NCBI RefSeq assembly: GCF_001422815.1
Contig: NZ_LMMP01000049.1
Location: forward strand, 2,851-66,850
Direction of reading: 5' to 3'
Origin: Methylobacterium sp. Leaf91
GTDB lineage: Bacteria; Pseudomonadota; Alphaproteobacteria; Rhizobiales; Beijerinckiaceae
DNA length: 64,000 bases
The translations under genes were made by a program, and so were the position numbers. Under the pieces are notes generated by a model that was given only the letters and a program-made list of their open reading frames with translations, was not told where the DNA came from and ran no database searches. Shown here in pieces: positions 1-7,599 of the stretch; within the stretch, counting starts at the first letter, position 1; every line of letters begins with the position of its first letter.

Positions 1-241
1 GGTGGCGGAATCGGAGATCTGGCCGAACACCCTCATCGCCCTGCACCGGCGTTGTCACTGAAGCAAGTCGCGTGCGCCCTCTAACGCATCGACCCATCAC
101 TAGTGCGCTGGCTCAGACGGATGGTTCAGGGGTTCGGCTGACGGCTGCGAGACCGTCAGGCATGGCTTGCCCAATGAAGAATGCCGCCGCACTGAGTGCG
201 CTAATGGTTGCCGGGAAAGCGGCGCGGCTCTACCATTCGGA

Positions 242-505
242 ATGACCGAAAAGCTGACGACAGCCGCCCTGTGCGACCTGAATTTAATTTCCCAAGAGGA
301 AGTGGCGGCTGCCGTCGAAGTGTTTCTTGCAAATTCGATGGCGCCGCCTTTCGTTTTCAAGGAAGGCTACCGTCTCGATCTGGGAAAAGCCGTGCGACGG
401 CATCCCGGCGCGAATGATTTCGTGAACCGGGGCAATGCCGGCCCCCTGATGAAGCGCCCCTTCGTGCTGGCTGCCATCCTGCAAGCCCGCCCCATGCGTG
501 GCTGA
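242..505 (+). CDS. Hypothetical small protein (weak)
   Basis: An 87-residue frame starting MTEKLTT and ending before the TGA at 503-505; an upstream ATG at 167 would add 25 residues. It matches no family I recognise. The first half is hydrophilic with an Ala/Val/Glu stretch, the second half is basic. No clear ribosome binding site precedes either start, and both strands are open here, so this may be chance in GC-rich DNA. Nothing nearby suggests a function. Confidence 0.25.
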   Translation: MTEKLTTAALCDLNLISQEEVAAAVEVFLANSMAPPFVFKEGYRLDLGKAVRRHPGANDFVNRGNAGPLMKRPFVLAAILQARPMRG

Positions 506-767
506 CCCTATTTTTCGGCCTCGGCGCCAGTTGTTTCGTTGAGAACGGGAGTCGCGCGGCCTCTTTGTGCGGCCTGACCCAGCATCGGTTCATGCCGTTG
601 CCCGTGTTCTGAGATTTTCGCTGAGAGTCCCTGGCGGCCCGATCACAATGCGGGCGGAGACGACAAAACTCTGACCGCCGCGGCCTTCAGTACCGGCAGA
701 GCTGCCTTTCCCCCCGATAGGCCGAGAGCGACATCCTCAGACAGGGCGCGCTCCACAGCGACGCATC
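506..767. other. Non-coding stretch before the first RND operon
   Basis: I see no convincing gene here on either strand. It lies between the weak frame at 242-505 and the promoter at 768-822. Bases 1-241 likewise show nothing I can name. Confidence 0.4.
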
Positions 768-822
768 TTGACGCTTCTCTTTGGCAAAATATATGTTACT
801 CATCATCTTATTCGCGATGAGT
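768..822 (+). promoter_or_regulatory. Sigma-70-like promoter with overlapping palindromic operator candidate
   Basis: TTGACG at 768-773 and TATATG at 790-795 are separated by 16 bases, a good -35/-10 match. Directly downstream is an inverted repeat, ACTCATC at 798-804 and GATGAGT at 816-822, with perfect 7-base arms 11 bases apart, covering the expected transcription start. A repressor (TetR- or MarR-like) bound there would block the efflux operon. The regulator is not in the window to the right; it may lie to the left. The TTG of the -35 box also opens a frame into the adaptor gene, but that start would sit inside the promoter. Confidence 0.55.
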
Positions 823-842
823 CGTCGACGGGGAAATGCGTG

Positions 843-1928
843 ATGGATGCGAGGATTGCGCTCGGGATGATCGGGCTTGCCCTGACGGCATGCTCGCCGG
901 CCGAGACCGCCGTGTCACCTCAGCCGCCCTTGGTCCAGACCGTGGAGGTCGTGCGCAGCGGCAGCGGGATGGCCCGCTACACGGGGGTGATCCGGGCTCG
1001 CACCGAGAGCAATCTCGGCTTCCGCGTCGGAGGTAAGATCTTCGAACGTCTCGTCGATCCGGGTGACCGGGTGACGCGCGGCCAGCCTCTGATGCGCCTG
1101 GACCGGACCGATTTCAGCCTCGCGCTCAACGCCGCCCGCGCCTCCGTCGAGGCTGCCCGCGCTCAGATGATCAAGGCCAAAGCCGACGAGGAGCGCAGCC
1201 GAAAACTCGTCTCAGACGGCTGGACCTCGAAACAGACCTACGATCAGAACAAAGGCGCGGCCGACGCCGCCATCGCGCAATTCGCCAATGCCGAAGCCCA
1301 AGCGAGCCAGATCGCCAACCAGGCCGGCTATGCCGAGTTGCAGGCCGATGCGGACGGGGTCGTGATGGAGGTCCCCTCGGAGCCCGGTCAAGTGGTCGCC
1401 GCCGGGCAGACGGTGGTGAAACTGGCACGTGATGGCGCGCGCGAGGCAGAAGTGTTCCTGCCGGAGGGCAGCCGGCGTGCCGCGCAAGGCGAAGCCTCGG
1501 CCACCCTCTACGCCGAAGGCGAGAGCACCTATCCCGCGCGGCTACGTGAACTCTCGGCAACCGCCGACCCCGCCACGCGCACCTACCGCGCGCGCTACAT
1601 TCTGTCGGGCGGCGGCGAGACCGCGCCACTCGGCGCGACCGTGACCCTGCTGCTTAAGACCTTGAGTGCCGGCCGTGCCGCCGCGGTGGAAGTTCCGCTT
1701 GGCGCGCTGTTCGACCAAGGCCAAGGCACCTCCGTCTGGCGCTACGACGCAGCCACCGAAACAGTGCGGCCTCAAGTCGTGAAGGTCGCTCGTATGGGCG
1801 AGGAGCGCGCGGACATCGTCGCGGGCCTGAGTGCGGGTGACCGTATCGTGGCGCTGGGTGCTCATCTGCTGAAGCCCGACCAGAAGGTCAGGCCGGCCCC
1901 GGCGAGCATGACGGGAGTCGTGCGGTGA
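843..1928 (+). CDS. RND efflux periplasmic adaptor (membrane fusion lipoprotein)
   Basis: Membrane fusion protein that would link the inner-membrane RND pump encoded next to an outer-membrane channel. I chose the ATG at 843 because it has GGGGA 9 bases upstream and gives a short lipoprotein signal with the lipobox LTAC, so Cys17 is the likely lipid-modified residue; the longer TTG frame from 768 overlaps the promoter. The 361-residue protein shows the family order: N-terminal lipoyl half (VGGKIFERLVDPGDRVTRGQ), alpha-helical hairpin rich in Ala/Glu, second lipoyl half (ADGVVMEVPSEPGQVV), beta-barrel and membrane-proximal domains. Its stop overlaps the GTG of the pump gene by 4 bases, so the two are co-translated. 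The substrate cannot be told from sequence. Confidence 0.9.
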   Translation: MDARIALGMIGLALTACSPAETAVSPQPPLVQTVEVVRSGSGMARYTGVIRARTESNLGFRVGGKIFERLVDPGDRVTRGQPLMRLDRTDFSLALNAARASVEAARAQMIKAKADEERSRKLVSDGWTSKQTYDQNKGAADAAIAQFANAEAQASQIANQAGYAELQADADGVVMEVPSEPGQVVAAGQTVVKLARDGAREAEVFLPEGSRRAAQGEASATLYAEGESTYPARLRELSATADPATRTYRARYILSGGGETAPLGATVTLLLKTLSAGRAAAVEVPLGALFDQGQGTSVWRYDAATETVRPQVVKVARMGEERADIVAGLSAGDRIVALGAHLLKPDQKVRPAPASMTGVVR

Positions 1929-4900
1929 GCGGCTTCAACCTTTCAGAACTTGCGGTCCGAGAACGAGCGGTCACGCTCTTTCTCCTCATTGCCCTTACGG
2001 GCGCCGGCTTCTTCGCGTTCGAAAAGCTCGGGCGCGGAGAGGATCCGGCCTTCACCGTCAAGGTGATGACGGTTTCGGCTGCCTGGCCCGGCGCCACCGC
2101 CGAGGAAATGCAGCGTCAGGTCGCCGACCCGCTCGAAAAGCGCCTGCAGGAACTCGTCTACTACGATCGCGCCGAGACGACAGTCCGGCCCGGCCTGATG
2201 ATGACCAAGGTCATTTTCAAGGACAACATGCCGCCGGCCAAGCTCCAATCGGAGTTCTATCAGGCCAGGAAGAAGCTTTCCGATCAGGCCTCCAGCCTGC
2301 CACGTGGCGTGCTTGGGCCGCTGTTCAACGACGAATTCTCCGACATCTATTTCGCCCTCTACGCGGTGCAGGCAAAGGGTCTTCCGCACCGGCAGCTGGT
2401 GCTACGGGCCGAGGATATGCGCCAGCGCCTACTGCGCGTGCCCGGCGTCGAGAAGATCAATATCCTCGGCGAGCAGGCCCAAAAGATCTTCGTCGAAATC
2501 TCGTATCAGCGCCTTGCCACCCTCGGAATCACCGGCCAGCAAGTGCTGGCGGCGCTGGCCAATCAGAACGACGTCACACCGGCAGGCTTCGTCGAGGCGG
2601 TGGGTCCACGCGTCTACCTGCGCCTGGACGGCGCCATCGACGGACTCGACGCGATCCGAAACCTCCCCGTTGCGGCCGGGGACCGCAGTCTCAAGCTCGG
2701 CGATATCGCCGAGGTCAAGCGCGGCTACGAAGACCCGAAGACCTTCGAGATCCGCAACGACGGCGAACCGGCGCTCATGCTCGGCCTCGTGATGAAGCCT
2801 GGCTTCAATGGCCTGAACCTCGGCGCGGCCCTCAATGCCGAGGAGGTGGCGATCCATCACGAGACGCCGGCGGGCATCACCTTCACCAAGATCACCGACC
2901 AGGCCAAGGTCATCGACGACGCCATCCATGAATTCATGGTCAAGTTCTTCACGGCCCTCGGCGTGGTGATCTTCGTCTCCCTTGTGGCGCTCGGCTTCCG
3001 GGTCGGCATCGTCGTGGCGCTCGCCGTGCCGCTGACCCTCTCGGCGGTGTTCGTCGTGATGATGGTGACGGGCCGCGACTTCGACCGCATCACACTGGGC
3101 GCCCTCATCATTTCGCTCGGGCTACTCGTCGATGACGCCATCATCGCCATCGAGATGATGGTGGTGCGCATGGAGGAAGGCGCCGACCGGATCGAGGCCG
3201 CGACCTATGCCTGGAGCGCCACCGCCGCGCCGATGCTGACGGGCACGCTTGTCACCATCGCAGGCTTCCTGCCGGTGGGCTTCGCCGCGTCCACCGCCGG
3301 GGAGTATGCCGGTAACATCTTCTGGGTCGTAGCATTCTCGCTGATCATTTCTTGGATCGTCGCCGTGACTTTCACGCCGTATCTCGGCATCAAGCTTCTG
3401 CCGAACATCAAGAAAGTGGAAGGCGGCCACGAGGCCATCTACGCCACGAAAAACTACCAGCGCCTACGCCGCGTCGTGCGGATGTCGGTCGACCACAAAT
3501 GGATGGCAGCCGGCATCACGGTAGGTCTGTTCGCGCTCGCGGTGGTCGCCATGGGGAAGGTCGAACAGCAGTTCTTTCCGAATTCCGAGCGCCCCGAACT
3601 CATCGTCGAGGTGACCCTGCCGGCGGGATCGGCTTTCGCCACCACCGAGGCCAGCGTCAAGCGGATCGAAGCGGCCGTACGCGAACTGTCCGAGGCTGGG
3701 GAGATCACGAGCTATATCGGCCAGGGCATGCCCCGCTTCGTGCTCTCTTTCGATCCCGAACTGCCAGATCCGGCCTTCGCCCAAATCGTGGTGCAGACCG
3801 CCGATGCGGCGACCCGCGACGTCCTACGCGGCAGGGTCCGCAAACTTGTGGAAGAGGGCCGCTTCCCCGAGGCGCGGGTGCGCGTGCTGCAGATCGTATT
3901 CGGCCCTCCCATCCGCTTCCCCGTGGCCTTCCGGGTCGTCGGCCCTGATCTCGACGTAATCCGTGGCATCGCAGCCGAGATCCGAGAGGTCATGGCGGCC
4001 AACCCGAACCTGCGCCTGGTTCATCTGGACTGGGGCGACAAGACCCCCAATCTGAGGCTCGCCTTCGACCAGGAGCGACTGCGCCTGATCGGGCTGACCC
4101 CGAAGGAGGCAGGCCAGCAGCTGCAGAATTATCTCAACGGCACCCCCGCCACGCAGGTGCGCGAGAACCTGCGCTCGGTCGATGTGCTGCTGCGCAGCCC
4201 CGGCCCGGAGCGGCGCTCACTCGGCGAGATCGGTGACCTGACGCTGGCGACGAAGGACGGACGCCAAGTGCCCGTGTCCCAAGTCGCCCGGCTCGAGAGC
4301 ACCAGCGAGGATGCAGTCCTGAAGCGCTACAATCGCGAGACCTATATCCGCGTCCAGGGCGACGTGATCGACGGAAAGCAGCCACCGGACATCCACGCTC
4401 AGGTTGCGCCCCTGCTCGATCCGATCAAGGCCAAGCTACCCCCGGGCTACCGCATCGACACAGCCGGCGCGGTCGAGGAAAGCGCGAAGGCGATGATGTC
4501 GCTCGTGGCGGTTTTCCCGATCATGTTGATCGTGACCCTCACGGTCATCATGATTCAGGTGCGTTCGTTCGCGGCCATGTTCATGGTTTTCGCCACCGCC
4601 CCGCTGGGCTTGGTCGGTGCCGCGCCGACTCTGCTGATTTTTCACCAGCCCTTCGGCTTCAACGCCATCCTAGGGTTGATCGCCCTGTCTGGCATCCTGA
4701 TGCGCAATACGCTCATTCTGGTGGACCAGATTCACCACGACCGTGAAGCCGGCCTGTCGGATTACGACGCCATCGTCGAATCGACGGTGCGGCGCGCCCG
4801 CCCCGTCATCCTGACCGCAGCCGCCGCCATGCTCGCTTTCATCCCACTCACCCATTCGGTGTTCTGGGGGGCTCTGGCTTACGTCCTCATCGGAGGCGTC

Positions 4901-5032
4901 GGTGTCGGGACGCTTCTGACCCTGCTGTTCCTCCCCGCGCTCTATGCCCTCTGGTTCCGCGTGAAGCGAGTTCCGGACAAGGACCGGACGACTGCCGGCG
5001 CGACCTCGATGGCTCACCCGGCCGCATCGTGA
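1925..5032 (+). CDS. RND efflux pump, AcrB/HAE1-type permease
   Basis: Inner-membrane proton-driven drug/solvent exporter of 1035 residues, the usual length. An N-terminal transmembrane helix is followed by a large periplasmic porter loop, TM2-6, a second loop and the C-terminal helices. The paired aspartates of TM4 that carry protons are present (LLVDDAIIAIE, Asp403-Asp404), as are family motifs such as AWPGATAEEMQ near residue 55. No heavy-metal (CusA) residues stand out, so HAE1 rather than HME is the better class. The start is GTG inside the adaptor stop codon (GTGA overlap). No outer-membrane factor gene follows, so the pump must borrow one from elsewhere. A hairpin lies 15 bases after the stop. 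Confidence 0.92.
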   Translation: MSGFNLSELAVRERAVTLFLLIALTGAGFFAFEKLGRGEDPAFTVKVMTVSAAWPGATAEEMQRQVADPLEKRLQELVYYDRAETTVRPGLMMTKVIFKDNMPPAKLQSEFYQARKKLSDQASSLPRGVLGPLFNDEFSDIYFALYAVQAKGLPHRQLVLRAEDMRQRLLRVPGVEKINILGEQAQKIFVEISYQRLATLGITGQQVLAALANQNDVTPAGFVEAVGPRVYLRLDGAIDGLDAIRNLPVAAGDRSLKLGDIAEVKRGYEDPKTFEIRNDGEPALMLGLVMKPGFNGLNLGAALNAEEVAIHHETPAGITFTKITDQAKVIDDAIHEFMVKFFTALGVVIFVSLVALGFRVGIVVALAVPLTLSAVFVVMMVTGRDFDRITLGALIISLGLLVDDAIIAIEMMVVRMEEGADRIEAATYAWSATAAPMLTGTLVTIAGFLPVGFAASTAGEYAGNIFWVVAFSLIISWIVAVTFTPYLGIKLLPNIKKVEGGHEAIYATKNYQRLRRVVRMSVDHKWMAAGITVGLFALAVVAMGKVEQQFFPNSERPELIVEVTLPAGSAFATTEASVKRIEAAVRELSEAGEITSYIGQGMPRFVLSFDPELPDPAFAQIVVQTADAATRDVLRGRVRKLVEEGRFPEARVRVLQIVFGPPIRFPVAFRVVGPDLDVIRGIAAEIREVMAANPNLRLVHLDWGDKTPNLRLAFDQERLRLIGLTPKEAGQQLQNYLNGTPATQVRENLRSVDVLLRSPGPERRSLGEIGDLTLATKDGRQVPVSQVARLESTSEDAVLKRYNRETYIRVQGDVIDGKQPPDIHAQVAPLLDPIKAKLPPGYRIDTAGAVEESAKAMMSLVAVFPIMLIVTLTVIMIQVRSFAAMFMVFATAPLGLVGAAPTLLIFHQPFGFNAILGLIALSGILMRNTLILVDQIHHDREAGLSDYDAIVESTVRRARPVILTAAAAMLAFIPLTHSVFWGALAYVLIGGVGVGTLLTLLFLPALYALWFRVKRVPDKDRTTAGATSMAHPAAS

Positions 5033-5046
5033 GGGGACACATCAAT

Positions 5047-5069
5047 CATGCCCGACCGCTTCGGGCATG
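5047..5069 (+). terminator. Hairpin after the RND operon
   Basis: Perfect 9-base arms CATGCCCGA / TCGGGCATG with a 5-base loop, starting 15 bases after the pump stop codon. There is no T-tract, so it may end transcription inefficiently or protect the 3' end of the mRNA. Confidence 0.5.
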
Positions 5070-5433
5070 CCGACATCGCGCGTTCACCCGGTGAATGCGC
5101 GGTACATCGACCGGCTCGCGATGGTGCCCTCCTCGCGCGGGCCGGTCGATCGTCTGATAACTGGTCTACGGTCGATTAAGCGGAGCGGCTTCCGCCCAAA
5201 TGCAAATACCGGATTGCGTGAATGCCATACAGGCCACGAATTCATCACACCCGTAGCGTTCTAATTTTCAACAATCGAATGAATAAAATCTAATGTCGAG
5301 CTGATATCATCGTATAAGCCAAGTCATATCTGCCGATATAAAGCCCTCGTTCCACGAAAGCCCGAATCTATACCGTCGGTACGAGCAACTGACTAGCACC
5401 AATACGGTTGTGTGAGTACGTCCAAAGCACGGT
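5070..5433. other. Intergenic region, AT-richer than surroundings
   Basis: No gene seen. Bases about 5230-5340 are markedly AT-rich for this genome. The region sits between the RND operon and the 3' end of the minus-strand secreted protein gene. Confidence 0.4.
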
Positions 5434-5736
5434 CTATCGTCCGCCACCACCGCCCGTATTGGGGATCGCGACTTCAGGCTTGTTGGCGTTGCCCGCAGCA
5501 CCCGAGTTATTCGAACGGCTTTCCGCGCCTACGGCACCATACGCCTCGGTTCCAATAGAGCCTGGACCACCGTTATCGATTCCCCCCGGCTTCACCACCG
5601 GCGCGCCGTTGGTCCCCGGCGTTGTCATACGTGCCGGGCCAGGTTGCTTGATTTCCGCCGGCCCTGACGATTGTGCGAAGGCGGGAGCGGACGCAGTCAG
5701 CATCACTGCAAAGAAGGAAGTAGCGATCTTCGTCAT
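5434..5736 (-). CDS. Small secreted Gly/Pro-rich protein
   Basis: 100 residues. A clear Sec signal peptide (MTKIATSFFAVMLTASAPAFA, cleavage after AFA near residue 21) is followed by a low-complexity mature part of about 79 residues rich in Gly, Pro, Ala and Asn, ending in a glycine run and Arg. No Cys and no recognisable domain. Proteins of this style are common exported unknowns in Methylobacterium-like genomes; periplasmic or surface location is inferred from the signal peptide only. It stands alone, with about 400 non-coding bases downstream. Confidence 0.65.
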   Translation of the reverse strand: MTKIATSFFAVMLTASAPAFAQSSGPAEIKQPGPARMTTPGTNGAPVVKPGGIDNGGPGSIGTEAYGAVGAESRSNNSGAAGNANKPEVAIPNTGGGGGR

Positions 5737-5853
5737 GAAACGTCCCAGAATTCACAAGTGAATCTCTGAGACGTCAACCTACGTGAGGGCGATCAGTTTC
5801 AAGCTTTGCAGCCTATCACACTCGACACAGCTCAAGACCTTGTAGGCAGCCAG

Positions 5854-6048
5854 CTATGAACCCGGCAATATGGCGGGTCGAACAAGCTCCTTACGTTCGG
5901 TCACATGGCTGTATCCAGGTTCCGCCTGCGGTATCCGCTCGCTTGGCGTTCCGCCCTGAAGCCCATCCTCTATCGAAGGAGGCACCTCATTGGGTTCGTC
6001 CGGAAAAGGAGGCCAGATTGGACGATCGGGTTGCACCAGCTTCACCAT
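5854..6048 (-). CDS. Hypothetical 64-residue proline-rich protein
   Basis: Starting from MVKLVQP at 6048 the frame encodes a short acidic, Pro/Glu-rich, soluble peptide with no signal sequence or membrane helix. An ATG six codons upstream (6066) is possible. I do not recognise it. Its composition resembles other small unknown genes in this region, but no operon or strong ribosome binding site supports it. Confidence 0.35.
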   Translation of the reverse strand: MVKLVQPDRPIWPPFPDEPNEVPPSIEDGLQGGTPSERIPQAEPGYSHVTERKELVRPAILPGS

Positions 6049-6350
6049 CGAGCGACCTCCCAGCAATCGGCGTCAGAGACACATACTGGGATATAATATG
6101 CCAACGCAATTTGCAAAGCGGCCGGCAGGACCCATTCGGATTAGGTCGCTGCGGCCATGCTAGTCAGGAAGGAATTCGGCCGTTCGTGGAAGGGCTAAGG
6201 CGTCAACCGTGACGCCATATACCCCATCGGCTAAAGCCAATCGGGGAAGGCCCGCCCCCACGTCACGTTCCAGCGATACGGTCTTAGCGGCGGTCCGGCG
6301 TTCAACCAGGACCTGCCGCTATCCGAGTGCAGAACCGAAGAAAACCGAGC
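6049..6350. other. Intergenic, nothing recognised
   Basis: Frames are open here on the plus strand, but none has a plausible start, composition or family resemblance. Confidence 0.35.
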
Positions 6351-6548
6351 TTATCGCTCGCCAAAGCCCGATAGGAGCTTCTCGATCTGAGCGAGACCGT
6401 TCTCGCGGGCCTTGGCCTCGCTGGTCAGGCTTCGGTCCGAGCGCTGAACCAGCTTGCCACCCTTGCGAATGGCCCATTGGTAGGTCGCGCCCTCGGTGCG
6501 GGGGCTGAGGATTTCCAGGGTGTAGGGGTATGTCGATGTTTCGGTCAT
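6351..6548 (-). CDS. Hypothetical 65-residue protein
   Basis: The ATG at 6548 (MTETSTYPYTLEILS) is preferred over one 12 codons upstream because the extension is unlike protein. The peptide is soluble. It begins with a beta-type segment (YTLEILSPR...YQWAIRKGGKLVQRSDR) and ends in a charged helix (EAKARENGLAQIEKLL), suggesting a compact beta-beta-alpha fold like many small unknowns. It lies downstream of the deacetylase gene on the same strand, 115 bases after its stop, but is probably an independent unit. Confidence 0.55.
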   Translation of the reverse strand: MTETSTYPYTLEILSPRTEGATYQWAIRKGGKLVQRSDRSLTSEAKARENGLAQIEKLLSGFGER

Positions 6549-6663
6549 GTCCCCTATATGGCGCAAGCCTTGCGCGCCTTCCACCCTTTAATAGCCATAT
6601 CGCTTACTGACGGAACAAACCCAGCGGGCGCTCTGGGTCGGAGCAACGTGCGAAGTGGTGGCG

Positions 6664-7587
6664 CTATCCCCGCTCCGGTCCCGCCTGGCTCGTCACATGG
6701 TCGGCGATGGCTCCAGCGGTGGTGAGCCAGATTTCGTCGCGGTGGGAGGCGATGTGGGCAAGCGCCGCCCGAAGCGGCCGCAGCCGATGCGGCTGACCGA
6801 CGATATAGGGGTGCAGGGCAATCCCCATGACAAGCGGGGCACGCTCCGATTGCAGCAGCATCTCGTCGAAGCCATCGACGATCATATCGGCGAAGTCCCG
6901 CGCGGAATCTTTCCTCGCCACGATAGCGGGGATGTCATTGAGTTCCTGGGGATACGGCACCGAAAGGATGCGCCCGCCTCCGCGTGTGGAGAACCAGATC
7001 GGCTGGTCGTCATGGGCCCAATCGAGGAGATAGCGGTATCCAGCCTCGGCCAGGAGGTCCGGCGTCACGCGAGATTGCGAGATCCAGGGACCGAGCCATC
7101 CGGCGGGGGCCTTGCCTTCCTCCCGAGCCAGGATGGCAGTGGCTTCGGCGATGAGGGCGCGCTCGGCATCCTCGTCGAGGCTGCCCTGTCGCTCCGCGTT
7201 GGTGCGGCCATGGCCGACGATCTCGTCGCCGCGTGCCCGGAAAGCCTCGATCAGACCGGGGCAATCCTCGTAGATCCGGCTGTTGGCAAGGACGCTGGCG
7301 GGAAGGCAAAGCTCGTCGAACAGCGCTTTCATCCGCCAGGCGCCGACGCGATTGCCCCAGTCGCGCCAAGCATAGTTCAGCACGTCCGGCTGGGGACCGC
7401 CGGGAGCCAGTTCAGCGCCGAGGCCTGATCCGAAATCGAAAGTCTCGAGATTGAGAGCGACATAGACCGCGAGGCGCTTCCCCCCCGGCCAGTCGTAGAC
7501 GGGACGATCGGGCAGGGCGCTATAGCGGTAGCGGCCGTGGTGTTTCGGTGCATCCGTCAATGCATCGCGCTCCATGATCGATCTCAT
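6664..7587 (-). CDS. Polysaccharide deacetylase-family hydrolase, PuuE-like (CE4)
   Basis: A 307-residue NodB/CE4-fold enzyme of the subgroup that includes allantoinase PuuE, which hydrolyses C-N bonds of small amides rather than chitin. Visible are the N-terminal strand with the metal-site acid region (VALNLETFDFG, about residues 43-53), the GHGRTNAERQ segment (about 129-138) standing in for the usual HxxxH zinc motif, and the WLGPWISQSRVTPDLLAEAGY region typical of the PuuE group. No signal peptide, so it is cytoplasmic. It is the last gene of a minus-strand run with livH-livMGF, 12 bases after the fused transporter gene, which ties its substrate to that importer. True allantoinase activity is not shown. 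Confidence 0.8.
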   Translation of the reverse strand: MRSIMERDALTDAPKHHGRYRYSALPDRPVYDWPGGKRLAVYVALNLETFDFGSGLGAELAPGGPQPDVLNYAWRDWGNRVGAWRMKALFDELCLPASVLANSRIYEDCPGLIEAFRARGDEIVGHGRTNAERQGSLDEDAERALIAEATAILAREEGKAPAGWLGPWISQSRVTPDLLAEAGYRYLLDWAHDDQPIWFSTRGGGRILSVPYPQELNDIPAIVARKDSARDFADMIVDGFDEMLLQSERAPLVMGIALHPYIVGQPHRLRPLRAALAHIASHRDEIWLTTAGAIADHVTSQAGPERG

Positions 7588-7599
7588 TCCCTCGAATTG

